Shown here one piece after another: positions 23,131 through 33,919 of a stretch of DNA of 64,000 nt. Position 1 is the first letter of the stretch. The number at the start of each line of letters is the position of its first letter. The translations under genes and the position numbers were made by a program. The DNA is from Ampelomyces quisqualis. Taxonomy: Eukaryota > Ascomycota > Dothideomycetes > Pleosporales > Phaeosphaeriaceae. A model generated the notes under the pieces. It saw nothing but the letters and a program-made list of their open reading frames with translations, made no database searches and was not told the DNA's origin. Location: NCBI GenBank assembly GCA_018398575.1, contig JAGTXZ010000003.1:806001-870000 (forward strand), in the 5' to 3' direction.

Positions 23131-25465
23131 ATGGCTGGCGGTGCTGCACCAATCGGTCCTGCTGCTTCGCCCTTGGGACAGGCCTGGGGCTATGGAATCG
23201 TCCTTGGTGTTGGTTTCCTGTTCGCTCTCGGCATGGTATGTCCTCACTTGATGGTTGTGCTGGTGCATGATTGGCTGACGACATGTAGATTCTCACCACA
23301 TGGGTTCTCAAGCGCTACAACAATGAATTACAAACGTCGGAGATGTTTTCCACGGCCGGCCGCACGGTCAAGTCTGGTCTTGTCGCTAGTGCCGTTGTCT
23401 CGTCCTGGACTTGGGCTGCTACGCTCTTGCAGAGTACTTCTGTTGCCTTCCGATATGGTACGCCGCATTGCCGTTATCTGAGAACTTTCAGCTAATCATC
23501 TCAGGTGTCTCGGGACCCTTTTGGTACGCTTCTGGTGCCACTGTACAGATTCTGCTGTTCGCGACGGTAGCCATCGAGCTGAAGAGAAGAGCGCCAAACG
23601 CACATGTATGTTCGCCACTGGGAAGGATACCCCGGTGGTACTAACCGTTCACCAGACTTTCTTGGAAGCCGTCCGCGCCCGCTATGGAACCGCTACTCAC
23701 TTCGTGTATATCGCATTCGGTCTCTTCACCAACATCCTCGTCACAGCCATGCTGCTTACTGGTGGATCTGCCGTCATCTCGTCTCTGACTGGCGTACCGA
23801 CGGCCGCTGCTTGTTTCCTGCTTCCGCTTGGTGTCGTCATTTACACCATGTTTGGTGGTATCAAGGCCACGTTCCTCACAGATTACGTCCACACCGTCAT
23901 TCTGCTGGTCATTCTTTTGACCTTTGCTTACACCACGTATGCAAGCGGCGATGCGCTCGGCTCGACCAAAATCGTCTATGAACGTCTCAGTGCGCTCTCA
24001 GCAGAATCTCCCGTGCCTGGAAACGCTGGTGGTAGCTACCTTACCATGAAGAGCAAGGACGGCGCTATTTTCTTTGTTATCAACATCATTGGTAACTTTG
24101 GTACCGTGTTCATGGACAACGGCTACTACAACAAGGCAATTGCTGCATCTCCGGTACACGCTCTTCCTGGATACATCATCGGTGGCCTGAGTTGGTTCGC
24201 TATTCCCTGGCTCTGCGCAACTACCATGGGTCTTGCTGCTTTGTCGCTCCAAAGTTCCGAGAGCTTCCCTACTTTCCCCCGACTCATGACCGACTCGGAG
24301 ATCAGTGCTGGCCTCACACTTCCCTACGCTGCTGTCGCTCTGCTTGGATCTGGTGGTGCTGTTGCGACGCTCTTGATTGTCTTCATGGCTGTTACTAGTG
24401 CTTTCTCGGCTCAGCTGATTGCCGTGTCTTCGATCCTGACTTACGATATCTACGGCACATACGTTAACCCTCAGGCGAGCGGCAAGCGTCTTGTGTACAT
24501 TTCCCACACCTGTGTTGCTGGATGGGGTATCGTTATGGCTGCGTTCTCGACCGGTCTGTTCTACGCTGGAATCAGGTAACACGATCGGCTCCTCACTCAA
24601 GATGTACACTAACAATATTGTAGCATGGGCTGGCTGTACGTCTTCATGGGCGTCATCATCTCCTCTGCGGTTCTTCCTGCTACTCTCACACTGATGTGGA
24701 AGGGCCAGAACTTCTGGGCTGCCACACTCAGCCCTATTCTGGGTCTTGCGTGCAGTTTGACTGCCTGGCTCGTCACCACTTCCAGGCTCAACGATGGTGT
24801 CATCAGCGTCGCGACATCCGGCGCGAACAACCCCATGTTGGCGGGAAACGTCGTTGCGCTGCTTTCTCCCATGATCTTCATCCCAATCCTCACTCTCATC
24901 TTCGGAATGGGTACGTAACCGAATTTGTTCAATATTACACACGTACTGACCATTGACAGACAACTACGACTGGGTCTCGATGAAGAACATCCGCCTCGTA
25001 GACGACTCAGAGGCCAGCGCTGCCGCGAACCTCGACATCGAAAACGTCATTGGCCGCCATTTCGCACCCACCCCCGAAGCCGAAGCCGCCGAGCAAGCCA
25101 AGCTCTTGCGCGCGTCTAAAATTGCCAAAATTACAACTGCCTCGATGACACTCATTCTACTCGTCCTCTGGCCCATGCCCCTTTACGGCACAGGTTACAT
25201 CTTCAGCCAATCCTTCTTCTCCGGCTGGGTCATTGTGGGGATTATATGGCTCATGTGTTCGACCATGGCGGTCGGTGTGTATCCTCTGTGGGAGGGCAGG
25301 AAGAGCCTCGCCAGGAATTTTGGAGGCATGTGGAGAGATATTACTGGCAAGGGTGGACGGAGGCAAAGGACGATGCAGATTACCGAGGGCGAGAAGATTG
25401 CTGATAGTGGGACGCATACGCCCAATGCGAAGGAAGTGGAGGCTACTACTATTGTGGAGAAGTAG
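23131..25465 (+). CDS. dur3: urea active transporter DUR3 (solute:sodium symporter family), 695 aa
   Basis: A plasma-membrane urea/H+ symporter of the SSS family that imports urea as a nitrogen source. Six exons: 23131-23235, 23289-23457, 23505-23605, 23656-24575, 24624-24910 and 24960-25465. Introns of 47-53 bp all have GT-AG ends and keep frame. The assembled protein shows about fifteen membrane segments. Family blocks include S-S-W-T-W-A-A-T-L-L-Q-S, G-P-F-W-Y-A-S-G-A, R-Y-G-T-A-T-H, M-F-G-G-I-K-A-T-F-L-T-D and F-M-A-V-T-S-A-F-S-A-Q-L. The cytosolic C-terminus is polar. Length matches fungal DUR3. The gene is probably under nitrogen control, but no clear GATA cluster was established. The MITE lies about 540 bp upstream. 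Confidence 0.95.
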
Positions 25466-26899
25466 ATTATGGTCTGAGGCCAGCAGGGATGATGAGCGAG
25501 AGGTTTGAAAGAGAAATTCGATACCCCGTGTGCCAAATTACTTGAGAGGATAAATGTCTAGCGCGACGAATCGTACCTTGCTCTCCCTGCAAGCGCTTCG
25601 TGTACGGTGTCTCGATTTTACATCCACTCAGTCTCCGTACCAGTCTTCCAAAAAAACCCCCAGAGTCCAAGTCATCCCAGGCAGCGAACCTCTCTCCAAA
25701 ACCCAAACAACCACCTCACCACTGTCTAACCAACTCATTGACCCCAAGTTATCATCACCCCAATCCCATTCCTTCTTTTTCAACCCAGCTAGCTCCACAC
25801 ATGCCCTTCATAAAACATCCTGGGAAAAAAAAAGAAAACAACCCCAAAACCAAACACTTACACCGACCCCCTCTTATCTCGTTCATTCCCTCTAACATCC
25901 AACCACCACCCCAATCCAACAGCGCATACTCGGCCCACCCTCGCCGTCCCAATACAGCACGTTTCCGTCTGTCCTTGTCATGTCCCGACACGTCGAGATT
26001 TTCCACCCTTGCCCCGCGTCGTTTGTCCCCTTTGCATGGCGGCTTTGGACTTTTTTTTTTCTTCTGCCGTGCGTGGGCTGTCTTTGGCATCGAGGTTTGG
26101 GATGTGCGATCGGAGGGGTAGGGTGGGATTGCTGGTGGTGGGTTGTTGGTGTTTTGTGCTGTGGGTATGAAAGGGGGGGGGGTTGAGTTTGTGTGTGGGT
26201 TAGGGGTGCGAGAGAGTGTGTGTTTGGGAGTTGGGGCGCTGGTGGGGTTGGAGCCTCGTGCTTTGATATTCGCGCGTTGTCTACGGTCGGGGTGACGTGG
26301 CTTCTGGGACTATGATTGGTGGGGATCAGAGGTTTGCGGGATTGTCGAGCGGGATTGGAGAGTTTTCTTTGCGAGGTGAGGGGGGGCTTGTGGGAGGGCT
26401 TGGTCCGAGTTCTGTCTTGCTATCTGAATTGTATGTATTGTCTGCGGCTGAGTCGTGCTCTGGTTCGGCATGCATTCGGGATCAAAGGCAGACTCCCGGT
26501 GGAGATGATACGGTTGGTCTGGAAGGTATTCGCCAGAGTCATCGTTGGAGTTTAGCAACTAATACATCAAGTAAAACTTTGTCATTACAGAGAAGAGCAT
26601 CTTGACAACTAATTTGTGATAAGCTGAGGATACCTGCAGGAGGTTATTTCTTCGGAAAAAGTCTTCTACCCGTACCCTGTCCCAAAGTCGATCATCACGC
26701 TCTAAACGGTCGTAACTATTTTGGCCTTGTTGGTACCACCAAGTGCCAGCACGCGCATTGTGTCTAGAATGTCTGCGAGGCAGGACAGCGACAGAGTTGA
26801 ATTGCACGCCATAACTTGACCTGCGACCGGAAATTTGAGCTTGTTGAGATGTCATGCGGATAGCAAGCGGCTCTCGATTATGGGCGTAGCTCCTTTTGC
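25466..26899. other. intergenic region with an abrupt strand-composition switch
   Basis: From about 25640 to 26030 the + strand is C/A-rich. After a T-rich tract near 26049 it becomes strongly G/T-rich to about 26400, with a G run near 26168. Long frames here (25600-26121 +, 25755-26090 -, 26559-26855 -) follow this skew or lack features, and are not credited as genes. Confidence 0.45.
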
Positions 26900-27130
26900 C
26901 TATGGCGGACCAACTGTGCCGTCGAAGACGCCGGCGTCGGCGATTGCATTTTCATAGATCTTCTTGCCTTTGATTTTCACAAGCAGATTTTCCAAGTTCA
27001 GGAGCTGTTGCTGATCCACAGGCGGTGTCATGCTTGTGACCTTGCTGATTGTAGCGTTGGTGCCGCCGCCGAAGAGAGTGTCGTCCCGAGTAGCGGCAGC
27101 CTGTGGGAAGCGTGTCATGCCGTCAGTCAT
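26900..27130 (-). CDS. possible small protein, 76 aa
   Basis: A minus-strand frame starting with ATG at 27130 and ending in TAG at 26900. It reads as a mixed-composition peptide with a plausible amphipathic centre (Q-Q-Q-L-L-N-L-E-N-L-L-V-K) and balanced charge, unlike the surrounding low-complexity frames. I recognise no family. It may be a real small gene, or one exon of a larger or decayed one. Confidence 0.3.
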   Translation of the reverse strand: MTDGMTRFPQAAATRDDTLFGGGTNATISKVTSMTPPVDQQQLLNLENLLVKIKGKKIYENAIADAGVFDGTVGPP

Positions 27131-27410
27131 CTCGTGTTGCAAATAATTTCCTCACTTGTTGTGATGCTAAGACTCGCGTTTGAAGAAGGCGGCGAGTAGG
27201 GGGCAGGCGCGATACAAAAGGTAAAAGGTGGTCAAGGGTTAAAATGATATGTAGTGAAGGAAACGCCGAAATTAAATTACTACAAGGTTGCTAAAGGAAC
27301 AGTATTAATTGACGCTGTTGTCCTCAAGCTCTGTGTGTTGCACACTTCTGTCTAAACGATGTTCAAAATTACATGTACAATGAGTTCACGAACTTCTCGT
27401 TCTCGTCATC

Positions 27411-28175
27411 TTAGACATCAGGTAGAGTGATGTTCTCCCCTGAATTCTGATCGTAAATCTCGACAACAATTCGTTTGCGATACGAAACGGCATATGCCAT
27501 CTTGATTTCCATTGCAAACCAGAAGATGTCAGAGCGCAGCTTGAGGTACGTCTGGTCAAACTCGGTAAGCATGATTGTAATCCGCTCGAGTGTATGACAA
27601 TCAGCCAGCGATCTGAGAGCAAATTTGTCGTGTAATTCTTGCTCAGTAAGCGGGCGCTGTTTGACTTGGTCGTAAGACTCTTTGACATCGCGATATTCGT
27701 CTTCAGTGAGGAAGTCACCAATCCAGTCGAATGGTGCTGGGGGAATGTCGACGAGTAGTTCCGACATGGGGATTTTGACGGTTATGGCGCGGAGATTAGG
27801 ACAGTGCTTGAAGATGGCTATGTTTTGCTTCCAGGCTGTGCTGCCGTAATTCTCGCCGTAAGCTATTGCCACGGTCTTTACCATGGCAAATCCTCTGTCC
27901 TCGTCGTTGTCAGCGACGCGGATCAGTGCATGCAGTATGTCGGTCGCATCTGCAGGCCGGGTTACCAGAAGTGATAATGGTGCGTTCCGAACAATGAGTT
28001 GTGAAATGATGGAGTACTCGTGTCTGTTTGTGGAGCATGCGTCCAGTAGGCTCAGAGAGGTTTTGTTGAAATACTTGTCGCCGTAGATGGCGTTCTCGTA
28101 CATCATCTCCTTGATTTCCATGGGCAGACCGGTGAATTGCGGGAGTTCGGGCTTTGTGGCGCTCGCATACGACAT
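27411..28175 (-). CDS. 2EXR/F-box-like fungal protein, 254 aa
   Basis: A single-exon gene of the large fungal family that begins with an F-box-like helix of the form L-P-x-E-[IL]-[RK]-x-x-[IM]-Y-E. Here it is L-P-M-E-I-K-E-M-M-Y-E-N at about residues 17-28. No catalytic residues are visible. Members are lineage-expanded in Dothideomycetes, and their function is unknown. The rest resembles the neighbour at 28830-29870: both have C-P-N-L-R or C-L-G-L-R followed by a beta-strand-like I-P-x-x-E-L, then L-T-[EQ]-x-E-L-x-x-K-F, and both end in D-V. The two are probably an old tandem duplication. The start is the first ATG of the frame. It could act as a substrate adaptor, but that is inference. Confidence 0.75.
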   Translation of the reverse strand: MSYASATKPELPQFTGLPMEIKEMMYENAIYGDKYFNKTSLSLLDACSTNRHEYSIISQLIVRNAPLSLLVTRPADATDILHALIRVADNDEDRGFAMVKTVAIAYGENYGSTAWKQNIAIFKHCPNLRAITVKIPMSELLVDIPPAPFDWIGDFLTEDEYRDVKESYDQVKQRPLTEQELHDKFALRSLADCHTLERITIMLTEFDQTYLKLRSDIFWFAMEIKMAYAVSYRKRIVVEIYDQNSGENITLPDV

Positions 28176-28829
28176 GACAGCTTTGATGATGGGTTCTCTG
28201 AGGGTATGTATCTTCTGCGGGGGTATGTTCGGGGTTGGCAGTGGACTTTTGGAAACTCCGTATTTTACTTTGGTCGGGAAAGGTGATTTGCTTGTTCAAA
28301 AGGGAAAATATCAAAGCAGGGATTTTATCGCAGGTTGTCCTGTTGCCAAGCCATCAGTACAAAACAATGTTCGGACACAATGCTCACACGATGTCTCTGT
28401 ACTGTTAGAAGCCTAGCGAAATGTTGAAGCAATCTTACAACTTGACGGGATTCCATTGTTCAAATCTTCAGGCATTCACGATGACTTTATATTAGGTGCA
28501 ATACCAGCACAAGGCTCTTGTGCGCTTTTCATATCATGAAATAGGGTATTGTTGTGTTTTGCCAAGCCCACTAGGGTTCTGTACGTAAGGTACCTGGGGA
28601 CCTAGGTAGGGATTGAAGAGGCAATAGCGACGTGCAAGTGAACCAATCTCCCGAATGTAATCGGTGGCGAAAGTTCTAGAATCGAACTGCAGCTGAGAGA
28701 AAAAGTACTAGGGCTTCGTGCTTGACTGATCAATCTTTCAAGGGAGATGAAATGCTTCAGCACCCGAGGTCTCTGTGATATAGGTTCTTTGTCCTTTTTT
28801 CTTCCACTCAAACGCAATCTAAACGCGAC
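28176..28829. other. intergenic, no gene seen
   Basis: This separates the two 2EXR-like paralogues. It holds only short frames, probably the promoter of the 254-aa gene and the 3' UTR of the next. Confidence 0.45.
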
Positions 28830-29870
28830 CTATACATCGCACAGATGACCTAAAAATTTTCCTTGCTCGTCCGCCAGGCTGAACGTCACCTGGGGGACCC
28901 TCTTGTGTCTACCCATAAACCACATTTTCAACAGCGACATCAAGACACCTAGATTATGGTACAATGACGACAAGCTTGAGGCAAACCCGAAAGTGTACTT
29001 ACTGGAGATTGTGAAAGTAACTTTCCGCAGAGACGCGCACTCGAGTATTCTGCCCAGTTGGAACTTTGTCAGAAGCTCAATTTGAGTCAATGGTCTCTTA
29101 GACATAGGTACACGAGCATTGTCGTACGTGATCAGGTTGAGTTCCTCCAAAGGAATGGATATCGTGAGCTCTCGTAGACCTAGGCAGCACCGCAAGAAAT
29201 CGAAGTCGATTGCGAAACCGCTCATACGGTCGCTGGGTATGTAATCGATTTCCATGCTTCTTACCGAGTTGAAATAGTAGCCATCATTCATGCGCTCTAA
29301 ACAGGAAGCCATTACAATCGCGTCTACCGCGCAAGAAAAGCGGAAGGACGACTTGCGTATGAACACGGAAGTTGCAACCAGACGTTCAGTTTTACTGGTG
29401 AAGCATACCGCGGGGAGATAGTTGTTGAGCATGCGACGCGTTCGAGCTGTGCGCGAGGCTGCATGTTTGGGAACTGTGAAGTGACCGCTGCGGCACATCG
29501 CATACTCGTAGATGAGTTCTCGGAGCTCCACAGGGAGAGATGTGAATCTTTTGAACTTGCGGTACTTGAGTACAGGCGCATCAGACGACTTCTTAAAGGA
29601 CGCTGAAGGGTAGACTTGAAAGGATCTTGAGCAGGCTGTTGTTGAAGCCATTGGCAGGGGAATCAAATGAGTAGCACTCGTAATACACTCTGGCTGCGAG
29701 TATGCAGTCGTTTCAGTCTTGAAGATTTGCAAAAAGCGAGAAATCCCTTGCTGCATTGTAGTAGTTACAATCTTGCGACGGTGGTGTTTTCCTAGCGCCA
29801 TGTTGACACCCACGAAGATCGTGATGATTGCGAAGTTTTGAAGCGCTGTCCGAGAACTGTTATCTGCCAT
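28830..29870 (-). CDS. 2EXR/F-box-like fungal protein, about 346 aa
   Basis: A single-exon paralogue of the gene at 27411-28175. The N-terminal half is longer and includes a hydrophobic stretch (about residues 10-25, F-A-I-I-T-I-F-V-G-V) that could anchor or target the protein. The F-box-like element F-T-S-L-P-V-E-L-R-E-L-I-Y-E lies around residue 105. After it come C-L-G-L-R-E-L-T-I-S-I-P-L-E-E-L and L-T-Q-I-E-L-L-T-K-F, shared with the neighbour, and the same D-V C-terminus. Two ATGs six bases apart (29876 and 29870) are possible; a start nearer residue 75 would give a protein closer in size to the paralogue. Function is unknown. Confidence 0.7.
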   Translation of the reverse strand: MADNSSRTALQNFAIITIFVGVNMALGKHHRRKIVTTTMQQGISRFLQIFKTETTAYSQPECITSATHLIPLPMASTTACSRSFQVYPSASFKKSSDAPVLKYRKFKRFTSLPVELRELIYEYAMCRSGHFTVPKHAASRTARTRRMLNNYLPAVCFTSKTERLVATSVFIRKSSFRFSCAVDAIVMASCLERMNDGYYFNSVRSMEIDYIPSDRMSGFAIDFDFLRCCLGLRELTISIPLEELNLITYDNARVPMSKRPLTQIELLTKFQLGRILECASLRKVTFTISSKYTFGFASSLSSLYHNLGVLMSLLKMWFMGRHKRVPQVTFSLADEQGKFLGHLCDV

Positions 29871-29876
29871 GATCAT

Positions 29877-30917
29877 TACTGAAAGTAACTCGATGCGGTA
29901 AAAGTGAGCTGCGTGTAGCTAACATATGTTGTAGAACCCGGGATCGAGATGATGTGGTGATTCATATGTGATTTATTGAATGATTGGTTCTACAGCTAGA
30001 CTTTTCGATGAGAGTGTTACCAGTCTGAATCATGAAGTTATGACCAAAGACGACAAAGGGATGTCAATGCCGCTTGAACAATGACTGATGGAAATGATCA
30101 AACGCAGAGAATGGCACAACACAATGTCAATGAAACTCCTGTGCGATCGTTTCATTGTTGCTCAGTTAGAAGTATGGATATTACGACATGTTTGAGTCTG
30201 TGACAGGTCGTTGGGTTATCTATTTTTGCGCTGGTGCATCTATTGTTGCTCCTTTCACCATTTTACGAAGTCAACCGATTAGTACGCCATCAACGCTTCC
30301 TCGCAGTGAACCGAGAGATCTGGGTGTCTCTCGATATACTGATGCTACCACATGCACTATTATCAGCACAAAGTTCACTGACACCAGGCTTGAAGGCTAC
30401 TTGATAGCAGCCACGTCATCTTCACTCACCTTTGTGCGAAATAGATTACCATCCGCTTTATTTTTCCAGTCTCCTTGGATTTCTCGCTTAGGTTTGTAAA
30501 TTGACGTTGACCTAATTAGTCTAAATTGGTCTATCAAGGCACAGCTATCTTGTAAAAGGGTGCGCTTGGCATGCCATTGTCGGTAGGTAATTGCAACTTT
30601 TCGTCTACTTTTCGTCTCTTTAGCCGCGCCCATGATCGTGTCCAACGATTGTCACATTGTGGACTTTATGGTAGACCCACATAGTTTCGTGGAGGCGCAT
30701 TTGTTTTGCCGGCAGTCATCTTTCACCTCGAATCCATTTCAAATTTTTCCATGATGACGCACGCGTTTTTGTTTGATTTCATGTGGTCTGTGCCTATGGC
30801 AACGGCATCAGAGCTCATTGTCACAACAACCGCCAATTTTCAGTTCACAACCCTGACGGCCTTTTTTACCTTGAACATCAAAACCCACCCTCAGCAGCCA
30901 CCAGTTCCTCCAATAAA
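29877..30917. other. intergenic, no gene seen
   Basis: This is the divergent spacer between the 2EXR-like gene (-) and the kinase-like gene (+). Frames at 30188-30499 and 30397-30645 have no protein features. The last 200 bases should include the kinase-like promoter. Confidence 0.45.
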
Positions 30918-33626
30918 ATGTCAGCATACGTAGAAATCGATCATATCGACCGGCTCTACTTCGAGAACGCCCTCCGGAGCGACATCGAGCGCCTCGCCTT
31001 CATCAGCTATTTCGTTCACGTCGAGAACGACTTCGCTTACAAGAAACGTATGTCTGGCCACACAATAGCCTCTCCTGGAAGCCATCATACCCATTCTGGG
31101 CGACCAGGGCGTTCTCTCCATGTCTTTGGGGGTCCCAAGGTCTATTGTTGTATCGTACTTGTGCACGAGAGCTGCGCTGACCATAGACAGGCCCGCGCAC
31201 TGGAAAAGGGCGTGTTAAGCTCTGGAACAAGTCGCCGCGCACACACTGGGTCCATCGTGCACAGGCAACCGTACCATTTCCGCAGATCCAGCGGCAAGCT
31301 GCGCCTGCGGCTGCCGCCCTTCCTCCACCGTCCTCTGTTCAACCCCCTCCCCTCACTCTGATGGTGCCCATTACTGTGGCTACCATTCACATCTCCCCCG
31401 TGATCGGTGCAAAGCGGACTAGAGAGGAGACCCAAGCTGTCGAAGAGTTGGCACCAGATGAACCTCCAGCAAAACGCCGGCTTCCCCGCATTGGAGGCGA
31501 GCGTTGGCCTTCATTTGTCCTTCATAGCGACGCGAAACTACACGGGAAAATCCGTGCGGATGACCGGAGTATGCCTCCAACCATGGAGCAACGCGAACAC
31601 ATTCAAGAGCACCTGGGCGGCAACTGGCGTTTTGCAAAGACTTTGAGCCAGGTGAACACGATTCAAGGTGCGCGTCGGTGGGGCTTTCCTAAGAGCTCTG
31701 TGTTCCTCTTTGTTGAGTTAGACGATGCTGGTATTATTCAAGATCAAGTCGCAGTCAAATGTACCGACGTTTCTCGAGACGACGAGACGTTTGCGAAAGA
31801 TTGCACCCATCGCGAAGAGACAGTCGGGCAAGCATTTGGGAACATCGAGTGCTCGCACCTTCCGCAGTATCGTCGGCCCAGCAAGCAAGTCGGGAACTTT
31901 ACTATTGAAGCCGGCAACTCCAACAACAAGGATCCCAGCCTCTGGACCTTACACTACACCTACACCCGATACGAGCCTCACGGCAACCTTTCTGAGCTGA
32001 TCGCGAACCATCAAAAGGTCAAACAGTACGTTTGCAAGCTTTGCAGTTGTCCTTGTGTTCACTAACAGTTACAGGCTCATACCAGAACACTTCATCTGGA
32101 TGGTTCTCCAAGGTCTTGTCGACGCGCTCATGGTCTGTCAGACAGGTCATTGCAGCGAGCATCGCACGGAGAAGATCAATGACCGCGCTGAGGGCTGGCG
32201 CAACATCCTTCATCTTGACATCAACCCTTCAAACGTTCTGTTCGGTGCAGCTAACGCAAAGTATCCTTACTACAAAACGCCCGTCCTTGCTGACTTTGAC
32301 AACGCCATTCGCCTCGACTCCGATTCTGTGCGACAGAAGACACAGTGGGAACAAGTACGCCATTGCGGTTGGCAAGATTGGCAAGCGCCTGAACAATATC
32401 GCTCAACTCATGGACAATATCAACCCAATAACTGGCCTCTGGATCATGCGACAGACGTTTACTCTCTGGGCCTGCTCATACGTTACATGATGTGCCATGC
32501 AGTGCCGAACTTCGACAAAGTGCAGAAGAATGAGGCAGCCAAATTCTTCACAAAGGCTAAAAATCCAATGGAGGAGGATCTCGTCGAATTTCCCTGGCAT
32601 TGCTACCCTTCTATCTATAGCCTTGGTCTGATCAAGGTTGTTGAGGGCTGTTTAGCGTTCCGGTCGCGCGTTTATCCAAATGATCCGACGAGGAGAAGGA
32701 GCCGTCTTTCACTTTTTCAGCTCCGGGACCGCATCAGTGCTGCTCTCGAGACGCTCGACGCAACATACGGCGGAGCATTTGAAATTGCCCAGAAAGAAGT
32801 GGGGCATCCACTACATGTTCATGTTCCCAAGGAAGATGACCGTTTCAAAGTCGGATTGCAGTTCAACCTCGACTCTCATCCAGATGTAATGGACTTCGTA
32901 TATCACGATACCAATGATGTCACCCAGGAAGAAGCTTGGCGTGACTTCGAGGCCTATCAAGGTCTTGATCACAGTATCCCGCTTTCAGAGGATAGCAAAC
33001 TCGCCAAGCTACCAACACCTTCCATGCCTGCAATGCAGAAAGCTATTGACGAGACATTCGCAGCCCTTCGTCAGAATACTTTAGCGAGAAGCACTGGCTT
33101 AGAGCGTGAAACCAACATTCTCGCCCTGGAACATGCAGCCATGACGATCAAGAAATGTATAAATGCTCATGGTACTTTCAAACAATACAGTGGGTACAAA
33201 GACCCCGCATTCCTAGATCCCAAGAGGAAGCTTCATATTCTCGAGTCCCTTCAGCAAGAGTGTATGAATAAGACTCAAGAAAAGGAACTGGAACTGGACG
33301 TCAAATCCATTGACTTCGAGGCGATCGGTACAAAGATTGCGAGCATGTCTGATCAAACCTACCAAGCGCAAGCGGAAAAAGAAGCGATGCAAGCAGGGTT
33401 GGAACAAGCTCAGAACAGCATTGTGAGGATGAATAGCGAAATCGACGCATTTTCTCTACTCCGCGAGGCAGCAGAGTTCGGAGTACTGTTGTTTGAGCTC
33501 GGTAAAGATGCGGATTTCAACGAAGACACTTACGACGAGCGTTGGGCGCGAGTTTTGTCCAACGCGCATAGAGGTACTTGGGAATACTTTTGGAGCATTC
33601 CAGATGGTGTACAGAAGGCTGTATAA
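30918..33626 (+). CDS. protein-kinase-like protein with atypical DFD motif, 838 aa
   Basis: A fungal protein-kinase-like protein. Exons are 30918-31047, 31191-32025 and 32075-33626. Intron 1 is 143 bp (GTATGT...ACAG) and intron 2 is 49 bp (GTACGT...ACAG); both joins keep frame. A Pro/Ala-rich linker follows the first 43 residues. The kinase-like domain spans about 200-530. The VAVK Lys is near 233. The catalytic loop reads H-L-D-I-N-P-S-N-V-L (Asp about 370, Asn present). The metal-binding motif is D-F-D (about 395-397) instead of D-F-G. An A-P-E-Q motif follows, then D-V-Y-S-L-G-L-L. The C-terminal 300 residues are helical and probably coiled coil (about 690-760). Key Lys, Asp and Asn are retained, so activity is possible. 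Substrates are unknown. The first exon was added because its join opens a continuous frame. Confidence 0.78.
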
Positions 33627-33919
33627 CCTATGAGCGTGAAAATTGCTTATTCACACCCCAATAGTCCCAGCGTTCGTCCGCTCCCTGATGAATTCACTAC
33701 CAATCAGCAGCTGACCAGGACTTTGGATTCCGCGCGCTAGCTGGGTCATACTCAATAAGCTCTAGGACCTTTCGTTCCAAATTACTCGCAATCCAAAAAC
33801 CCACTCTTGGTTCTCAACTTTGCATTTTTCGTCCGAGTCGCTGACGCGTTCCAAGCATCGAATCCACTCCAGCGCCGTCATCGAGCAGTCAGCGTCTCTT
33901 TACGGGCCAGGCAACGACA

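Noticed and set aside
25600..26121. 173-codon Pro/Ser-rich + frame
   Set aside because: Composition follows the local C/A skew; no sensible start context and no structured segment.
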